Of a stretch of 64,000 nt of DNA, positions 36,085 through 48,411 are shown in pieces. A program made the translations under genes and the position numbers. The DNA is from Liquidambar formosana. Its lineage: Eukaryota > Streptophyta > Magnoliopsida > Saxifragales > Altingiaceae. Positions within the stretch are counted from its first letter, which is position 1; the number at the start of each line of letters is the position of its first letter. The DNA lies in assembly GCA_039720395.1 (NCBI GenBank), contig CM077831.1:17228982-17292981 (forward strand), in the 5' to 3' direction. The notes below the pieces were generated by a model. It did no database searches and had not been told where the DNA came from. It saw only the letters and a list, made by a program, of their open reading frames with translations.

Positions 36085-36242
36085 CCTGCCACGCTTCATT
36101 CCTTCAGAAGATCAAAAACCTTTCCTCCTGTTTTCTCCGTTTAACATCCTTCATTTATCTGTTTTCCTCTGTCACCTCCCAAGAACTCACCCACCTTCCA
36201 AGAAAACTTGTAAAAATCAAGAGACCAATTGAAAGCCCCACA

Positions 36243-37286
36243 ATGGCCGATGGTTATGTGATTCTAGACCCTCTAACTCAAAATCGTTACAAGATTTATG
36301 AGAAGATCATTGGAAGTACCACTTCGGGAGCGATGGTCCATCATTCATTGTTCATTCCAGCTGACTACCAAATCTTTGATGATGCATCTATCCAAGAAAT
36401 TAATCTCCCCGTGAAGATTATCAGCGTTGAAAGCCCGGAGAATGAGAAGTGGATTGCAGACGTTCAAAGAAGCCGCTCCGTCGTCTCGCATCCGAACATT
36501 ATAGACGTGAAGACTTCTATCACTACGGATGGGCATTTTTTTGTTGTCATGCCATATATGACAGAGGGCTCTCTTCGGTTCATCATGTCGTCTTGGTTTC
36601 AAGATGGCCTAAACGAGGAATGCACTGCAACAGTCCTAAGAGAGGTCTTAATTGGTCTTTCTCATCTCCACCAACAAGGACAACTTCACAAAGAAATCGA
36701 AGCCCACCACATATATGCGCATGAAGGGAGATCAGAGCCAACTATCAGCCTCGCCTTTGCAGGATCCATATACGAAGACAAGATTAATCAGGCATCTACT
36801 TCTGCATCTTCCTCATCAATGCCAGGCTCCATATCCAGTTGGGGTGCTGCTCCAGAGGTGATTGTGTCCAATGACGATTACACTGTTAAGGCTGACATCT
36901 GGCTTATTGGAGTTACTGCGTTGGAGTTAGCCCATGGTAGAATTCATGGTCGCCAAGAATTGGATGCGATAGTTGATCGGCTTACAGGATCGTCAAAAAT
37001 ACGGAAAAAAGAGGAGAAAGGGAAAGGGAAAGAAAAGAAGATGACGAGCTTCATCAAAGCATTGATTCCATGCATTTCTCCAGGTCAAGCCAAGAAGAAG
37101 AAATTCTCGAAATCATTTGAGGAGATGGTAGCCATGTGTTTAGATCGTAACCCGACGAATAGGCCAACCGCGGACGAGCTGCTGCAGCATGAATTCTTCA
37201 ACAAGGCATACCAAAATATCTACTACTTTTGGAACGTTCTTGTGACGTCAAATAAGGAGAAGAGAGGGATTAGTGCTACTGTGTGA
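36243..37286 (+). CDS. BLUS1/STE20-like pseudokinase, copy 2
   Basis: A single-exon frame of 347 residues, close to the length of Arabidopsis BLUS1 (a STE20-type kinase of blue-light stomatal opening), which it resembles most. The N-lobe has a glycine loop without its glycine pattern (IGSTTSGAMV, 23-32) and keeps the VAIK-type lysine (LPVK, Lys58). VVMPYMTEGSL (101-111) matches the hinge. Where HRDxKxxN belongs it reads HKEIEAHH (149-156), and where DFG belongs it reads LAFAGS (170-175) with no Asp. APE (203-205), DIW (218-220), TALELAHG (225-232) and NPTNRPTADELLQHEFF (303-319) are kept. A Lys/Glu-rich insert lies at 253-267. Phosphotransfer looks unlikely; a scaffold or decoy role is my inference. 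The ATG is supported by the shared TATA spacing. Confidence 0.85.
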   Translation: MADGYVILDPLTQNRYKIYEKIIGSTTSGAMVHHSLFIPADYQIFDDASIQEINLPVKIISVESPENEKWIADVQRSRSVVSHPNIIDVKTSITTDGHFFVVMPYMTEGSLRFIMSSWFQDGLNEECTATVLREVLIGLSHLHQQGQLHKEIEAHHIYAHEGRSEPTISLAFAGSIYEDKINQASTSASSSSMPGSISSWGAAPEVIVSNDDYTVKADIWLIGVTALELAHGRIHGRQELDAIVDRLTGSSKIRKKEEKGKGKEKKMTSFIKALIPCISPGQAKKKKFSKSFEEMVAMCLDRNPTNRPTADELLQHEFFNKAYQNIYYFWNVLVTSNKEKRGISATV

Positions 37287-37383
37287 TGGTTGTAGTTTGA
37301 TCATTTACTGTAGATTAATCAAATAAGAAGCAGGGAAGGAGTAGTACTGCTGTTTGATGGTTGTAGTTTAAACCATTTACCGT

Positions 37384-37415
<32 letters not shown>

Positions 37416-37497
37416 GGGGTCCAGAAATTTACTGTAGATTTCATTTTCATTTTCTGTTGTTGATGGTGGCTTCAATTTCCCAAAGTTCTCTTTTTCA

Positions 37498-37499
<2 letters not shown>

Positions 37500-37557
<58 letters not shown>
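37500..37557. repeat. (TC)n(TA)n microsatellite
   Basis: A TC run of about 19 repeats is followed by about 10 TA repeats. Unit 3 has a shorter version at 57506-57548. The TA part is the target of the foldback MITE. Confidence 0.9.
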
Positions 37558-37558
<1 letters not shown>

Positions 37559-37732
37559 GGATGATGATCAGGTAAGCACGTACTGATATAACTTATATCA
37601 AAACCTGCATTGAGAATTGTACCTTGTGCATTAGTGAGATGTGAGGTGCATTGAATCAATGCAAGACGTACAACTCTCAATGCATAGTACTGATGTAACT
37701 TACATCAACACGTGCTGATGAGATCACCTCTG
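37558..37732. mobile_element. foldback MITE, about 175 bp
   Basis: The left half (GATGATCAGGTAAGCACGT, then TGCATTGAGAATTGTAC) and the inverted right half (TGATCTCATCAGCACGT, then TGCATTGAGAGTTGTAC) pair over nearly the whole element. It sits inside a TA microsatellite, with TA runs on both sides. It is absent from unit 3 at the same point (57532-57550). A TA target fits a Tc1/mariner-type MITE, but the microsatellite hides the true target duplication. Confidence 0.75.
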
Positions 37733-38737
37733 TATATATATATATATATATATATATTTTTATAGTATATATCCATGAAACTATGGTGTAATTGTGTAGA
37801 CAATTGAAAACCAACCATCAAACTTGAAGAAAGAAATAGGTTTTTTTTTTTCGCTGGTTGGGGTGGGGTGGGGTGGTGGGACTTGAAAAACATCTGGTTC
37901 AATTACTCTCTTTTTTTTTTTTTCTTTTTTTTTTTTTTGCGGGAAAATGTTTATTTACTGTTTTGGTTTAACTACCCATATTTTATTTTTGGAAAATTAT
38001 ATGTTTACCCATGTGTATCAGTTCATATGCCAGACCCAAAAAAAAAAAAAAAAACAAAAACAAAAACAAAACAAACATTTGGAAAAAATGAATAAAAACA
38101 AGTCCCTTTTGTCTGAAGGAAAGCTCATGCCACATCATTCGCAATGAATCCAGTAAATTTTCCATGGATGTAGCATTGCTCTTTCCTTCCTTATCTTGCT
38201 CTATCATTGATTCATTTCTCACAAAATAGAAAGGGAAAAAAAAATGCTCCATAATTCACACACAAGCCTTTGCTCTTCCACATTGAATAAACCAATCGCC
38301 TACTGCCACATCAAGAAGTCACATCTGCTGATCAAAATGAACGTGGCAAAAGTCATAAAAATTTCTCTAATGCGGTGAGAACTTGGGGGCCATGGTATAT
38401 ATTCCCACATCCACCAATGTTCAAGGTTTCATTTGCTTTCCCTCGGACCAAATTGGAAGCTAAGGGAATGAAGAAAGTGGGTGTGTCTCGGTAAAGTAGG
38501 TGTGTCTTGAAGCTATACCCCCCCAACACCCCCCCCCCCCCCCCAAAAAAAAAAAAAAAAAAAAAAAAAAACTGTTTTGAAGCATATAATAAGTGCCGCC
38601 AATGGCACTATAACCTAATGGCATTAGCCTTGTTAAGTGAGTGATGTCAAATTCAAACATATAGAGAAATATTAATATTAATTTATTTGTCAATATTCTT
38701 TAAAAAATTGTGTTCCCTATGTGTATATATATATATA

Positions 38738-40055
38738 TTTGAGAAACGATCTCGATTTTATATTAAGATGAAAGGTGTTGTAAATCAACGAGAAAATGGT
38801 CCCTTACAAACTATGGGACTTCCTCAACCCACACACAAAAATCCTCTATGTCTTTAGCATGCTTGGCGAGGCCATGTGCAACCGCATTACCTTCGTGGTG
38901 AATATGCAAAAAAGTCACCATATTAAGAAATTGAGCTGCAGCATGTTGGATGTCGTCGATGATCAGGCCCAAAGAAGTAAGCAAGACCATGGGGGTGGTG
39001 AGAGCATTAACAACCTCCATGCTGTCTCCTTCCACTATCACTGAAGTCAGACTCAGATCATGCACAAGGACCATCATATAGCGGACAACCATGGCTTCCA
39101 CCATAGTTGTCGAGAAATTACTTGGGATTTTTTTTTAGGCTGCCACAATTACTTGGCCTTCACAATCTCTAACAATCACTCCCAAACTGACACAATGCTG
39201 ATCTAGAAAGAAAGCCCCATCAATATTGATTTTGAATACTCCCAACCTCGGCGGATGCCATAGTGCCCTGGGCCTTAAGACTGTGCTTGGCTGACTCTCT
39301 GTAGCTTCGGAAAAATCCTTCCATAACCTAGCTGCCCTTTCTACAATTGTACTTGGCTCTTCACTAATCCCATAAAAAACCAATCGATTCCTTCCATTCC
39401 ATAACGCCCACATAGTCATAATCATTTGAGGAATCATCTCCTTGCCCATATGTAATTGACCTCACCCAACCAGACCCCAAAATCCGGGAATGGTATGCCA
39501 TCTCCCTACCATCCCAACCCACTACAACTCCAAACCCTCTTAGCAAAGTTGTAATTTCGAAGCACGTGGATGATGGATTCGTCCCTCTACCCGTAGGTGG
39601 GACACAAAGGATCAACGGGGATTTTCCTTCTCGCAAGGCTTGTTCTTGTTGGAAGAATACCTCTATATGCTCTCCACAAAAAGTGTTTGATTTTGTTAGG
39701 AGGGGTTGATTCCAAATGAAAACATTTTTCATGCCTTCACGATCATAGTTGGAGCTTTCTCCAACTGGGTTGCCATAATTTCTACGCATACTATCCATCT
39801 CCATCATATAAGCACTTCGGACAGTGAAAACACCCTTTGGGTGATAGTGCCACATTAATCTATCTTTAGGCAATCGATGACTAAGAGGTAAGTGGCAAAT
39901 AGAAGTTGCTTCATGAGGTAGGAAGAGATTTTCCACCAAATCTTTCTTCCATTCTTTCTTCTCATAGTCAATCAATTCACTAACCCGTGCATCTTCCGCT
40001 AGAACATTCAGCGGCAAGACCACCTTGAACGTTGTGGGCGTTTGCATATTTTTAT
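38738..40055 (-). mobile_element. 5'-truncated LINE (zinc-binding RT tail and RNase H)
   Basis: On the minus strand, frames encode the end of a plant LINE reverse transcriptase. There is RLMWHYHPKGVFTVRSAY and a zf-RVT region (39990-39500, frameshifted). RNase H follows, with NGRNRLVFYG (39400), FKINIDGAFF (39235) and HGLAKHAKDIEDFCVW (38830). The 3' end at 38738 carries the usual tail with ATCGAGATCG followed by TCTC. Unit 3 lacks it: GTGTTCC sequence at 58417 runs straight on to the region matching 40060. Frameshifts and stops make it dead. Confidence 0.8.
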
Positions 40056-40114
40056 ATAAAATGATTGTTTTTTTTCTTCTTCGTTTTAACTTTTTTCTCC
40101 TTTCAACTCTCCTA

Positions 40115-40535
40115 TGAAGAATTTTATTGTGAGAAACATGAGATACGGTGTACTTCATCACTACACCGTATTATTTACTTTAGGAATATAACTTCTAGGA
40201 GAGAGAATCCCAATTTCCCATGTAGGAGATATGTTAGGGTGTATGATGGTTCATTGTAAATGATGAACCATTACACCCCATTGGTGAATGAATAAGTATG
40301 ACTATTGAGAAGAGGTCAAAAGTCATCATAGCTGTCTAATGACCATCGAGATCATCTCAATGGTCACAATTGATGCTTTTTGGATGTCTATAAATACACC
40401 CTACAACAACCCTTTTCTTATTCATAAAAACTACACAGTACATATGTATTCTCTCCTTCCCAAACTATTACATGTGATAAATAGTCCAATGACACTAAGG
40501 AAATCCTTCATTATTCTACCTTTCAGAATCCATCA
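40115..40535 (+). repeat. 5' LTR of the Copia element
   Basis: It starts TGAAGAATTTTATTG and ends AGAATCCATCA. It pairs with 49054-49470, roughly 5 % different by eye. The target duplication TCCTA is at 40110-40114. A TATA-like TATAAATACACCC is at about 40389. Confidence 0.9.
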
Positions 40536-40536
40536 G

Positions 40537-40548
40537 TGGTATCAGAGC
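40537..40548 (+). other. primer-binding site, initiator tRNA-Met type
   Basis: TGGTATCAGAGC one base after the 5' LTR matches the 3' end of plant initiator methionine tRNA, the standard primer for Copia elements. Confidence 0.9.
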
Positions 40549-40992
40549 TAGGCACACATGTTGATGAAGAGAAGTTGGTAACGCGAGGGAGTATGCAAAG
40601 AAATTAAGGGTTAACCATTCAAGAGGATTGCTGGATGATATTCGTTATGTTCTTAATAAAGAGATTTCAAGTATAAACACAACGATTCGTTTTTACAATC
40701 ATCATTTAAGTGTTGTTAATCCTCAAGCTTGCCCATCAACAGTGATTATAAGTGGAACGGATGCAAGAGATTTAAAAATCATTTAAAGTTAATACAACGA
40801 GAAAAAGAAGGCTAAAATTCAAGAGGGTTTGAGAATATCTCTAAATTCTTCCAAAATTTTTGAAGATATTCAAAGTTCCAATAAAGGGAAGAACATAATT
40901 ATTGAGGTTTTAGATAGTGATTCTAGAAAAAATCTCAATTTGGGTGATTTACAGGAGTCTTTTTTGCAGAAAAACATCAAAAACATTGGTTT

Positions 40993-41026
<34 letters not shown>

Positions 41027-41835
41027 AGAAAATCACGAACAGTGGTGAAGATTTGCATCGGACCCAACCCGTATCACTTCTGGATCGCAAAATAACCCAA
41101 TTCAAACCCTTCACGCGCCCCGAGGAGTGCCTACTTGCTGCCACGCGCCCAAAAGACCCTTCACGTGTGCTCACGCGCCTAGCCAACGTGCCACGCCCTA
41201 GCCTTGAGCTTCACGCGCCCATACACGTACGGCCCGCGCTTCATGCTCCTGCACGCGCCCGTTACCAGGCTTTTTTGGCTCGCCACTCCACAACCTGCAT
41301 TTGGCCCGCCTGTGCACGCTTTTGACTCGCTGCTTCGACCCGTCTTCCTATCAGCGCCTCACGGCCCAGCCCGCTTCTCTAATTTCACTCTAAATTGGGC
41401 CCAGTTTGGCCCATTTGGCTCGAATCCAGCTCGTTTTTCTCGGTTTTGTTCAAATCCAACCCAAATTACTAATAAATTGGGTTTTAGCCCAATTAGAGGT
41501 CCAAATGAACCCGGATTTGCACCAAATTTGGTACTGCGACAAATTTTCGCGTCCCGAACGCAACCGTGGGATCAAAGTCAATTTTTGGACGCAGCAAAGG
41601 TCACTTCTGAGCAAGTTGTATAAAGTGTATTACAAGAAGAAATTGGTGAACAAAAGCACATATTGCCTTCCGAGGGAGAATTAATTCAGGCTTGTTCTAA
41701 TAGTTCTAGTAATTAGGATTTTATTTTCCTTAGAAACACATTTTTTTTACACATTTATTATTTTTATTTATTGTTCTTTATAACACAATTTTTGTAATAC
41801 ACAATTAGATATTATATTTGTTTATTTTTTTTACA
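40549..41835 (+). other. Copia untranslated leader
   Basis: About 1.3 kb lie between the primer site and the gag ATG. From 41090 to 41400 it is GC-rich with repeated CACGCGCCC motifs, unlike the AT-rich surroundings. A T tract of about 24 precedes (GT)n at 40990-41027. I see no protein-coding frame. Confidence 0.5.
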
Positions 41836-44800
41836 ATGGCAAAGGCTATGTTTAACATAGTTAAAATAGAAAAATTAAATAATGTAAACTTTCAAATTTG
41901 GAAAAGGAGAATTTCATTTCTCTTAACACATGAAAAGACCCTATATGTGCTCACAAAAGAAAAATCAATAGAAGTTCCGGATGACTCAAACACTTAAAAG
42001 AAAATGATATGCTCGCAAGAGCATCCATCTTAAATCATATGCAAGATGATTTAATTCCTCTCTATGAGGATTTTAAGTCTGCAAAAGAAATCATGAATGT
42101 TCTTAAGGATAAATATGGACCAAAATCCGATACTATATAGAATTATTGTTAGATAAGTATATAGGACTTCAAATGTCCGAAAATGATAGCGTGGGGGATC
42201 ATGTGCTAAAGATGGAAATCATAGCAAAAGATCTATCTATTGCTGGGCATTCAATTTCAGATAAAATGCAAGTATCCACTATCCTTAATAGTCTTCCAAA
42301 ATCATGGGACCATGTAGTGACTTCAATAACTTATGGACAAGGAAAATTATCCATGAACACATTACCTGCACTATTGGCCCTTGAAGAGGAAAGAATGAAT
42401 AGGAGAAAGAAAGAAAAAGGACGTAGAAACTTGTTGATAACAGAGGAAACCTCAAAACAACAACCAAAGAAAAACTCTTAGAAACCAAGAAGCAAGTAAT
42501 CAAATTTCAAAGTGTTCAAGTCAAAGAAAGATAAAACTTGCTTTAATTGTGGCAAGAAGGGTCATTTCCAAATCGATTGTCAAAGACCAAAGAAAAAGAA
42601 AGTTAATAACAAACGAGAAATGGTCATAACAGTCTCCAAAACAATGGTAACACAAGAGGCGGAAGATCATTAGTGGATTGATTCGGGAGCTACAAGACAT
42701 GTTACAAAGAACCGAAGTATCTTCACAACTTACAAAGAGAAGGCACAAGGAGAGCACCGACTCTACATGGGAACAATACATTTATAGATATACTAGGCGA
42801 AGGTAATTATAAAATTTCTTATAAAGGGTCTAATTTAATACTTCAAAATGTATTGTGTACTCTGAATATTCGAAGAAATCTAATTTCTGTGTCTGTACTT
42901 GAAAAGAAGGGGTTTGAGGTTCGATTTAGATCAAGTCATGTAACTATTGGAAAGGATGGATGTATCCTTCTGTCACACCCCATTTTTGCACCACCTTACT
43001 AGGGCTCATCATTTCATGCAAGTTTTTATTTTGTTTTTGAGTCTAGTCATTTGCATTAGTTTTTTAGAATCACAAGGACAATGGATATGAATTTTGGTTC
43101 AATTCAAAGTTGATCTTGAGGGATACTAAGAGCTTTTGTGACTTGAGGGGCATAATCGTCTTTTAAGTCACAAACTTTTCATTTGACCTTGAAATGATCT
43201 CCAAATTGTCAATTGGAGTTCATATTGATGCATATAAAGTATTTCTAGGTTCAATTTGATGAATCAATGGCTTAGGATTAAAATGGCTCAATATAGTTCA
43301 AGTTGGTTAATTGACCCTTCTTTGAGTTAGCTCAAATTGACTTACAATTACCAATCAATTTTCCTCAAATTGACTTTTATTAGTCATCATTTTATCCCTA
43401 AAAGTGTTTTAAAAAGTTTAATTTTGGTTTGAAAAACATTTGGTTCAATCCTATGTGCATACCTATGCTTCGCAAAGGTAGGGCATAGCGGTTAACTGCC
43501 TTTGTCAAACCTAACCATGCCCCTATGGTTAGTGGTTTTCACCCTAAAATGTTCAAAAATGTATTCCTCATCGAAACACGGTCGTTTTGGCTTTTGTTTC
43601 ATCAAAATCGAAGTTAATTTGACCCCTAAAACACTCCCAGAAGAAAAAGGAGTAAAAAATAGGCAAAAATCCAAAGTGGGCTCGAGTGACCACCCAGCCC
43701 CCGGCAGCTAACCGCCTGGGCCCAGGTGGCTAGCCGCCCAGGCCTTAGTGGTCACCCGAGGCTACCTTCCTATTTTCCCTCTACTTTAATGCTGAAGCGA
43801 ACTCTTACCTATTTTGACGTACTTGGGCTTTTTTGGATATGTTTCCTTCTAATTTTTGGTAACTTTTGAGTTACTTAAGCACCAAGGGGGTCTCTAATAA
43901 CCCTTGGATTATTTCTTAGGGTTTTAATCCCAGCCATTGGTTTATCCTAATGAAACTCTATAAATACCCCCTTATGCTCCAACAAAAAAGGAGGCAATTG
44001 GAAGGACTTAGAGGCTACTGTATGCATTAAACCTGAGTGTGTGAGAAAGAATGAGAGAGTTGAAGGAGAGCTGGAGTTCCTACTGTAGCCTTGAAGAACA
44101 TTGATTCAAATCATTCATAAGAGCAAGAGAGAGTCTCTACAGCAGCAAGGAAGCTCTTCCTAAGGTAACCCTCTTCCTTATTAGTGTTAAATCAGGTTTT
44201 CTTATAGAATAGGCTTATTGCATGTTAAAGGTAGCTTCTTTATCATGTGTTATCACTTTAGTTAGTTAATATACATGATTTAAATGCTGTTCATGTTGAT
44301 TACAGCATGCTTTAGGGCTGTTGTATAGGTTTTTAAGCATGATTGTGAGTTTAGGGCTTCCGTTGTCTTTGTTTTAGAATAGTGTCATTGAATGTTAAAG
44401 TTAGGATTTCTATCATGTTTTATGGCTTTAGTTGGTTAATATGCATGATTTAAGTTCTGTTTATTGTGAGTTTATATGTTTACAGGTTGTCTTATGTGTT
44501 TTTAAACATGTTTGTTAGTTTAGGGTTCTCATTGTCCTTGTTTTAGGTTAGTTTCATATAGCAAGTTAAAGTAGGGTTTTTTATTGGTTTTTCTTCATAG
44601 TTGCTGTATATGTATTGCATATAGATAATTATGATGTTCTGCATTCATGTTAGTGGATTTCTAGGGTTTTTTATGCATGATATGGTGTTAGGATTGCATT
44701 AGAGCTTATGTTTGTTCGCTGTTTTTGCTGTTAGCATGATTAGTGGATGAATTTAGGCCATAATACTATTCTGTCCAGATTTGCGTATTTTTTGTTTTGC

Positions 44801-47800
44801 ATGGTTTTGAGCACGTGTAAGGGTGCAAATAGGCGTTATAATTGCCATATGGCAAATAGGGCTGTTATTGCTTGAAATTGCTAATGCTTGGAGCTATTAC
44901 GCTCAAGTAAGTGGGTGTGAAGGTGCCCCAATTCACCTTTCCTTTCTTATCCTTTCTCTTCTCCCTCCCTAGGGTTATTTCGATCTTAATATGGACATAT
45001 GGTATGATTAGAGGTTTCCTTAATAAATAAAATTTGGCTTTTTTTTTTTATCAAAATTCTCATCTTGTGGAGGTTTTCTTAAATTCAAACTTGATTTATT
45101 CAATCCTCTTTCAAATAAGGAAACGTAGGGTTTTTACCATAGGTTTATATTAAGTTTTAACCCTAATTTTATTCGAACTATGTGGACTTTGATCCATGTA
45201 TTTCGTTGCATGGTACGTAGGCGCTTTTTTTGAGGCTCAAGTCCGTTCTGGGATCTAAGTATCCTAGGTTTTTATATTTTATTTTCTTTTTTTTGTTCTA
45301 TTTTGCTTATTATGCATGGATGGATAAATGAAATATATGATATGCATGTTGTATTGTGATGATATACTTGCTGATTTTTGTATAGTAAGATCTTAATTTA
45401 GCCCAAATAAACTGAGAGACCGAAAGGGTGACATGGGTGCCTATAGGCTTTGCCTAGAACCTTCCCATGTCATAACTTAGCCTCCGAATCCCCAGTTTTC
45501 TTTGGTTTCCAAAAGACTTGTTTTTGCCTTTCCTTTTTAAATATGGAGTCATTCAAATTATTTTCTTAAAACAAATTGTTTTTAGGGTTTTCTTGTTTCC
45601 TTTAAAAAATAAGGTGGCGACTCCTTTTCTTTTTCAAACCTATTTTATTTTCTTTTCATCCTTGTGGGCCTAATTTCCGGGGTTCACACCTTCTAAAAGG
45701 TGTAAGAATTAATGATATGTACTCAATAAAGGATATTCCATTTTTCGATTATATTAATATCTCTACTATAAATAATGATTCTTATTTATGGCATTTAAGA
45801 TTAGGACACATAAATAAAGCAAAAATGGCAAGAATGTGCCAAATGGGGATTACTACCTAAAATAAATCTGATTGAATATGATACATGTGAACTATGTATC
45901 AAAGGTAAACTAACTAAGAAACTTTTTTCTAAAAGTTGGAAATCATCGGATTTACTTGACGTAGTACACTCAGACATATGTGGACCTTTAAGAACAAAAA
46001 CACATAGAGGAATGGAATACTTTATAACATTAACTGATGATTATTCAAGGTATGGGTATATCTATTTAATAAAATATAAGTCAGATGCTATCGATAAATT
46101 TAAAGAATTTAAAATAGAAGTAGAAAGCCAATTGGGAAGGCCCATAAAAGCTTTGAATAATGATAGAGGAGGGGAATATGAAGCTTTGATGAATTCTGCG
46201 AAAACTGTAGGATAAGGCATATCTACACTATGCCATATACGCCAAAACAAAATGGAGTTACAGAAAGAAGAAATAGAACTCTAATGGATATGACAAGATC
46301 CATGATGGCATATGCTGATTTACCCTTACATTTTGGGGTGAAGCTCTATCTATTACAGCATATATTCTGAATAGAGTTAAAACAAAAGCCAACCCTCAAC
46401 ACCTTACGAGTTATGGACTGGTCAAAAACCTGACATTTCAAACTTAAGAGTTTTGGGATGTAAGGCATATGTGTTGATACCAAAACCTCTTAGAAATAAA
46501 TTAAGTAATAAGACATGGGAATGTCGATTTATTGGATATCCTGACAATGGTAGTGGATATTGGTTTTTTCCATTCAGAAAAGGGATTAATTGAAAGTAAG
46601 GATGCTCATTTTATGGAAACCACTAACATGGTGACACTTTTGGAAAATATAAAACTCTTAGATGAAGATCAAGAGATGCCTACTTTACAAGAAAATTTCC
46701 CTATTGATCAAGAAATGATTAATAGTGAGGAAATTAATGAACCTTCTTCAAGTGTTCAAATTAGTGAGAGGAAAAGACCAAGGGAACCATCTGTAAAATT
46801 GAAAGATCATTATGTCTTTTGTATAGAAGATATAGAAGATCTAAGTGATAACCCTAAGAGTTTCTCTAAAGCCATGAAAATGGATGATAGCAAGGAATGG
46901 CACAAGGTTATGAAAGAGGAACTAGACTCTATAGAAAACAATGGAGTCTAGGAACTTGTTGATCTACCAAAGGGTAGAAAATCAATTGGATGCAAGTGGG
47001 TTCTCAAAAAGAAATTAAAAGTAGATAAAACTTTGGATAAATATAAAGCAAGATTGGTAGCAAAGGGTTACACACAAAAACCTGATATAGACTTTGTGGA
47101 TACATATTCGCCTGTGGTGAAATTTACATCCATTAGAATTCGTCAATTGTGGCTAAATTAGATCTAGAACTACATCAGATGGATATCAAAACCACATTCC
47201 TCAATGGAGAATTAAAAGAAGACATCTACATGAATCAACCTGAAGGTTTTCAAGTTGAGGAACATGAGAATAAAGTTAGTAAACTAAAAAGGTCTCTATA
47301 TGGACTCAAACAATCTTCAAGACAATGGTTCTTAAAGTTCCACCAAGCTATCCTTGGATTAAGATATGAGATGAGTCCGCTAGATCACTGTGTATATATA
47401 TTAAAGTCCAAAGAAAAAAAGTTAGCAATATTATCATTATATGTTGATGATATATTACTAGCAGGAAGTGATATGGATATAATAAACAAAACAAAGAAAT
47501 ACGTAGGATCTAGATTTGAAATAAAAGATATAGAAGAAGCTTTCTACGTATTAGGAATTAAAATTTCTAGAGATAAGAAGTCAAGATTATTATATCTAGA
47601 TCAAGAAAAATATCTAGAAAAGGTACTTAAAAGGTTTAATATGGAAAATTGTAAACTAATAAGTACACCTGTTTGCAAAGGCTTAAACCTAAGCAAGTCT
47701 ATGTGTCCACAAAATGAGGAAGAACAAAAGGATATGATACAAGTCCCTTATGCACAGGTTGTAGGCAATCTCATGTATGCTATGACAAGCACAAGTCCTG

Positions 47801-48411
47801 ACATATGTCATGCAGTTGGATTGGTAAGCAGATATCAATCTAATCTAGGAAAGGCACATTGGCAAGCAGTAAAGAGGATATTAAAATATTTACAAGAAAC
47901 TAAAGGTATGAAACTTTGTTTTGATTTAAATGATCTAGAAATTGTAGGCTACAGTGATGCAGATTTTGCAGGTGATGTAGATGATAGAAAGTCTACTAGT
48001 GGCTATATATTTATGGTAGGTGGAATCGTTGTTTCTTAGTTAAGTAAGAAACAAGGTTGTGTTGCAAAATTCACTATGGAATCTGAATACATAGCGTGTA
48101 GCACAGCAACGAGTACTATAATTTGGATAAAGCGCTTTATAGATAATTTAAAATTAGGTATACCAAATAGGCCAATCAATGTGTATTGTGACAATCAGTC
48201 TACTATCGCTTTGAAAAAAAGTTGAGCAAATAGCTCAAAAGGAAAACACATTGACGTGAGCTACCACTATATACAAGATCTAGTGGAGAGGAGAGAAATC
48301 AAAATCGAATATATACCCTCTAAAAGGATGGTGGCTGATCCCATGACCAAGGGATTATCTCTGGAAAAGTTCAGAGAGCATGTGGCTATAATGGGATTAA
48401 GAAACACCTAG
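41836..48411 (+). pseudogene. Copia gag-pol polyprotein, decayed and split
   Basis: The domain order is gag, protease, integrase, reverse transcriptase, RNase H, which defines Copia. Gag starts MAKAMFNIVK at 41836. A UBN2-type gag frame runs 42146-42481, followed by the knuckle CFNCGKKGHFQIDC (42537). Protease is at WIDSGATRHVT (42673). After the solo LTR (42971-45688), GAG-pre-integrase (WHLRLGHINK, 45795) leads to integrase (DYSRYGYIYL, 46036). RVT_2 starts near 46970 and includes YVDDILLAGS (about 47440). RNase H has GYSDADFAGD (47950) and EYIPSKRMVADPMTKG, ending at 48411. Many stops and frameshifts, including TAG at 46949 and 48037 where Trp is expected, make it inactive. Confidence 0.85.
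42971..45688. mobile_element. solo LTR, 2718 bp, inside the Copia pol
   Basis: It begins TGTCACACCCCATTTTTGC and ends GGGGTTCACA, with a perfect 5-bp duplication CCTTC at 42966-42970 and 45689-45693. It splits the Copia frame between protease and integrase. Its interior has a TATA-like CTATAAATACCCCC at 43960 and two or three imperfect repeats around TTAGTTAGTTAATATACATG (44265-44500). No internal genes remain. The end style is that of large plant Gypsy-type LTRs. Confidence 0.85.

Noticed and set aside
40829..41623. Frames in the Copia leader
   Set aside because: They show no similarity to gag and lie between the primer site and the gag start. They overlap each other in several frames as expected for GC-rich non-coding DNA.
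43502..43711. Small frames in the 2.7-kb solo LTR
   Set aside because: They are within an LTR, short, and without domain or start context.
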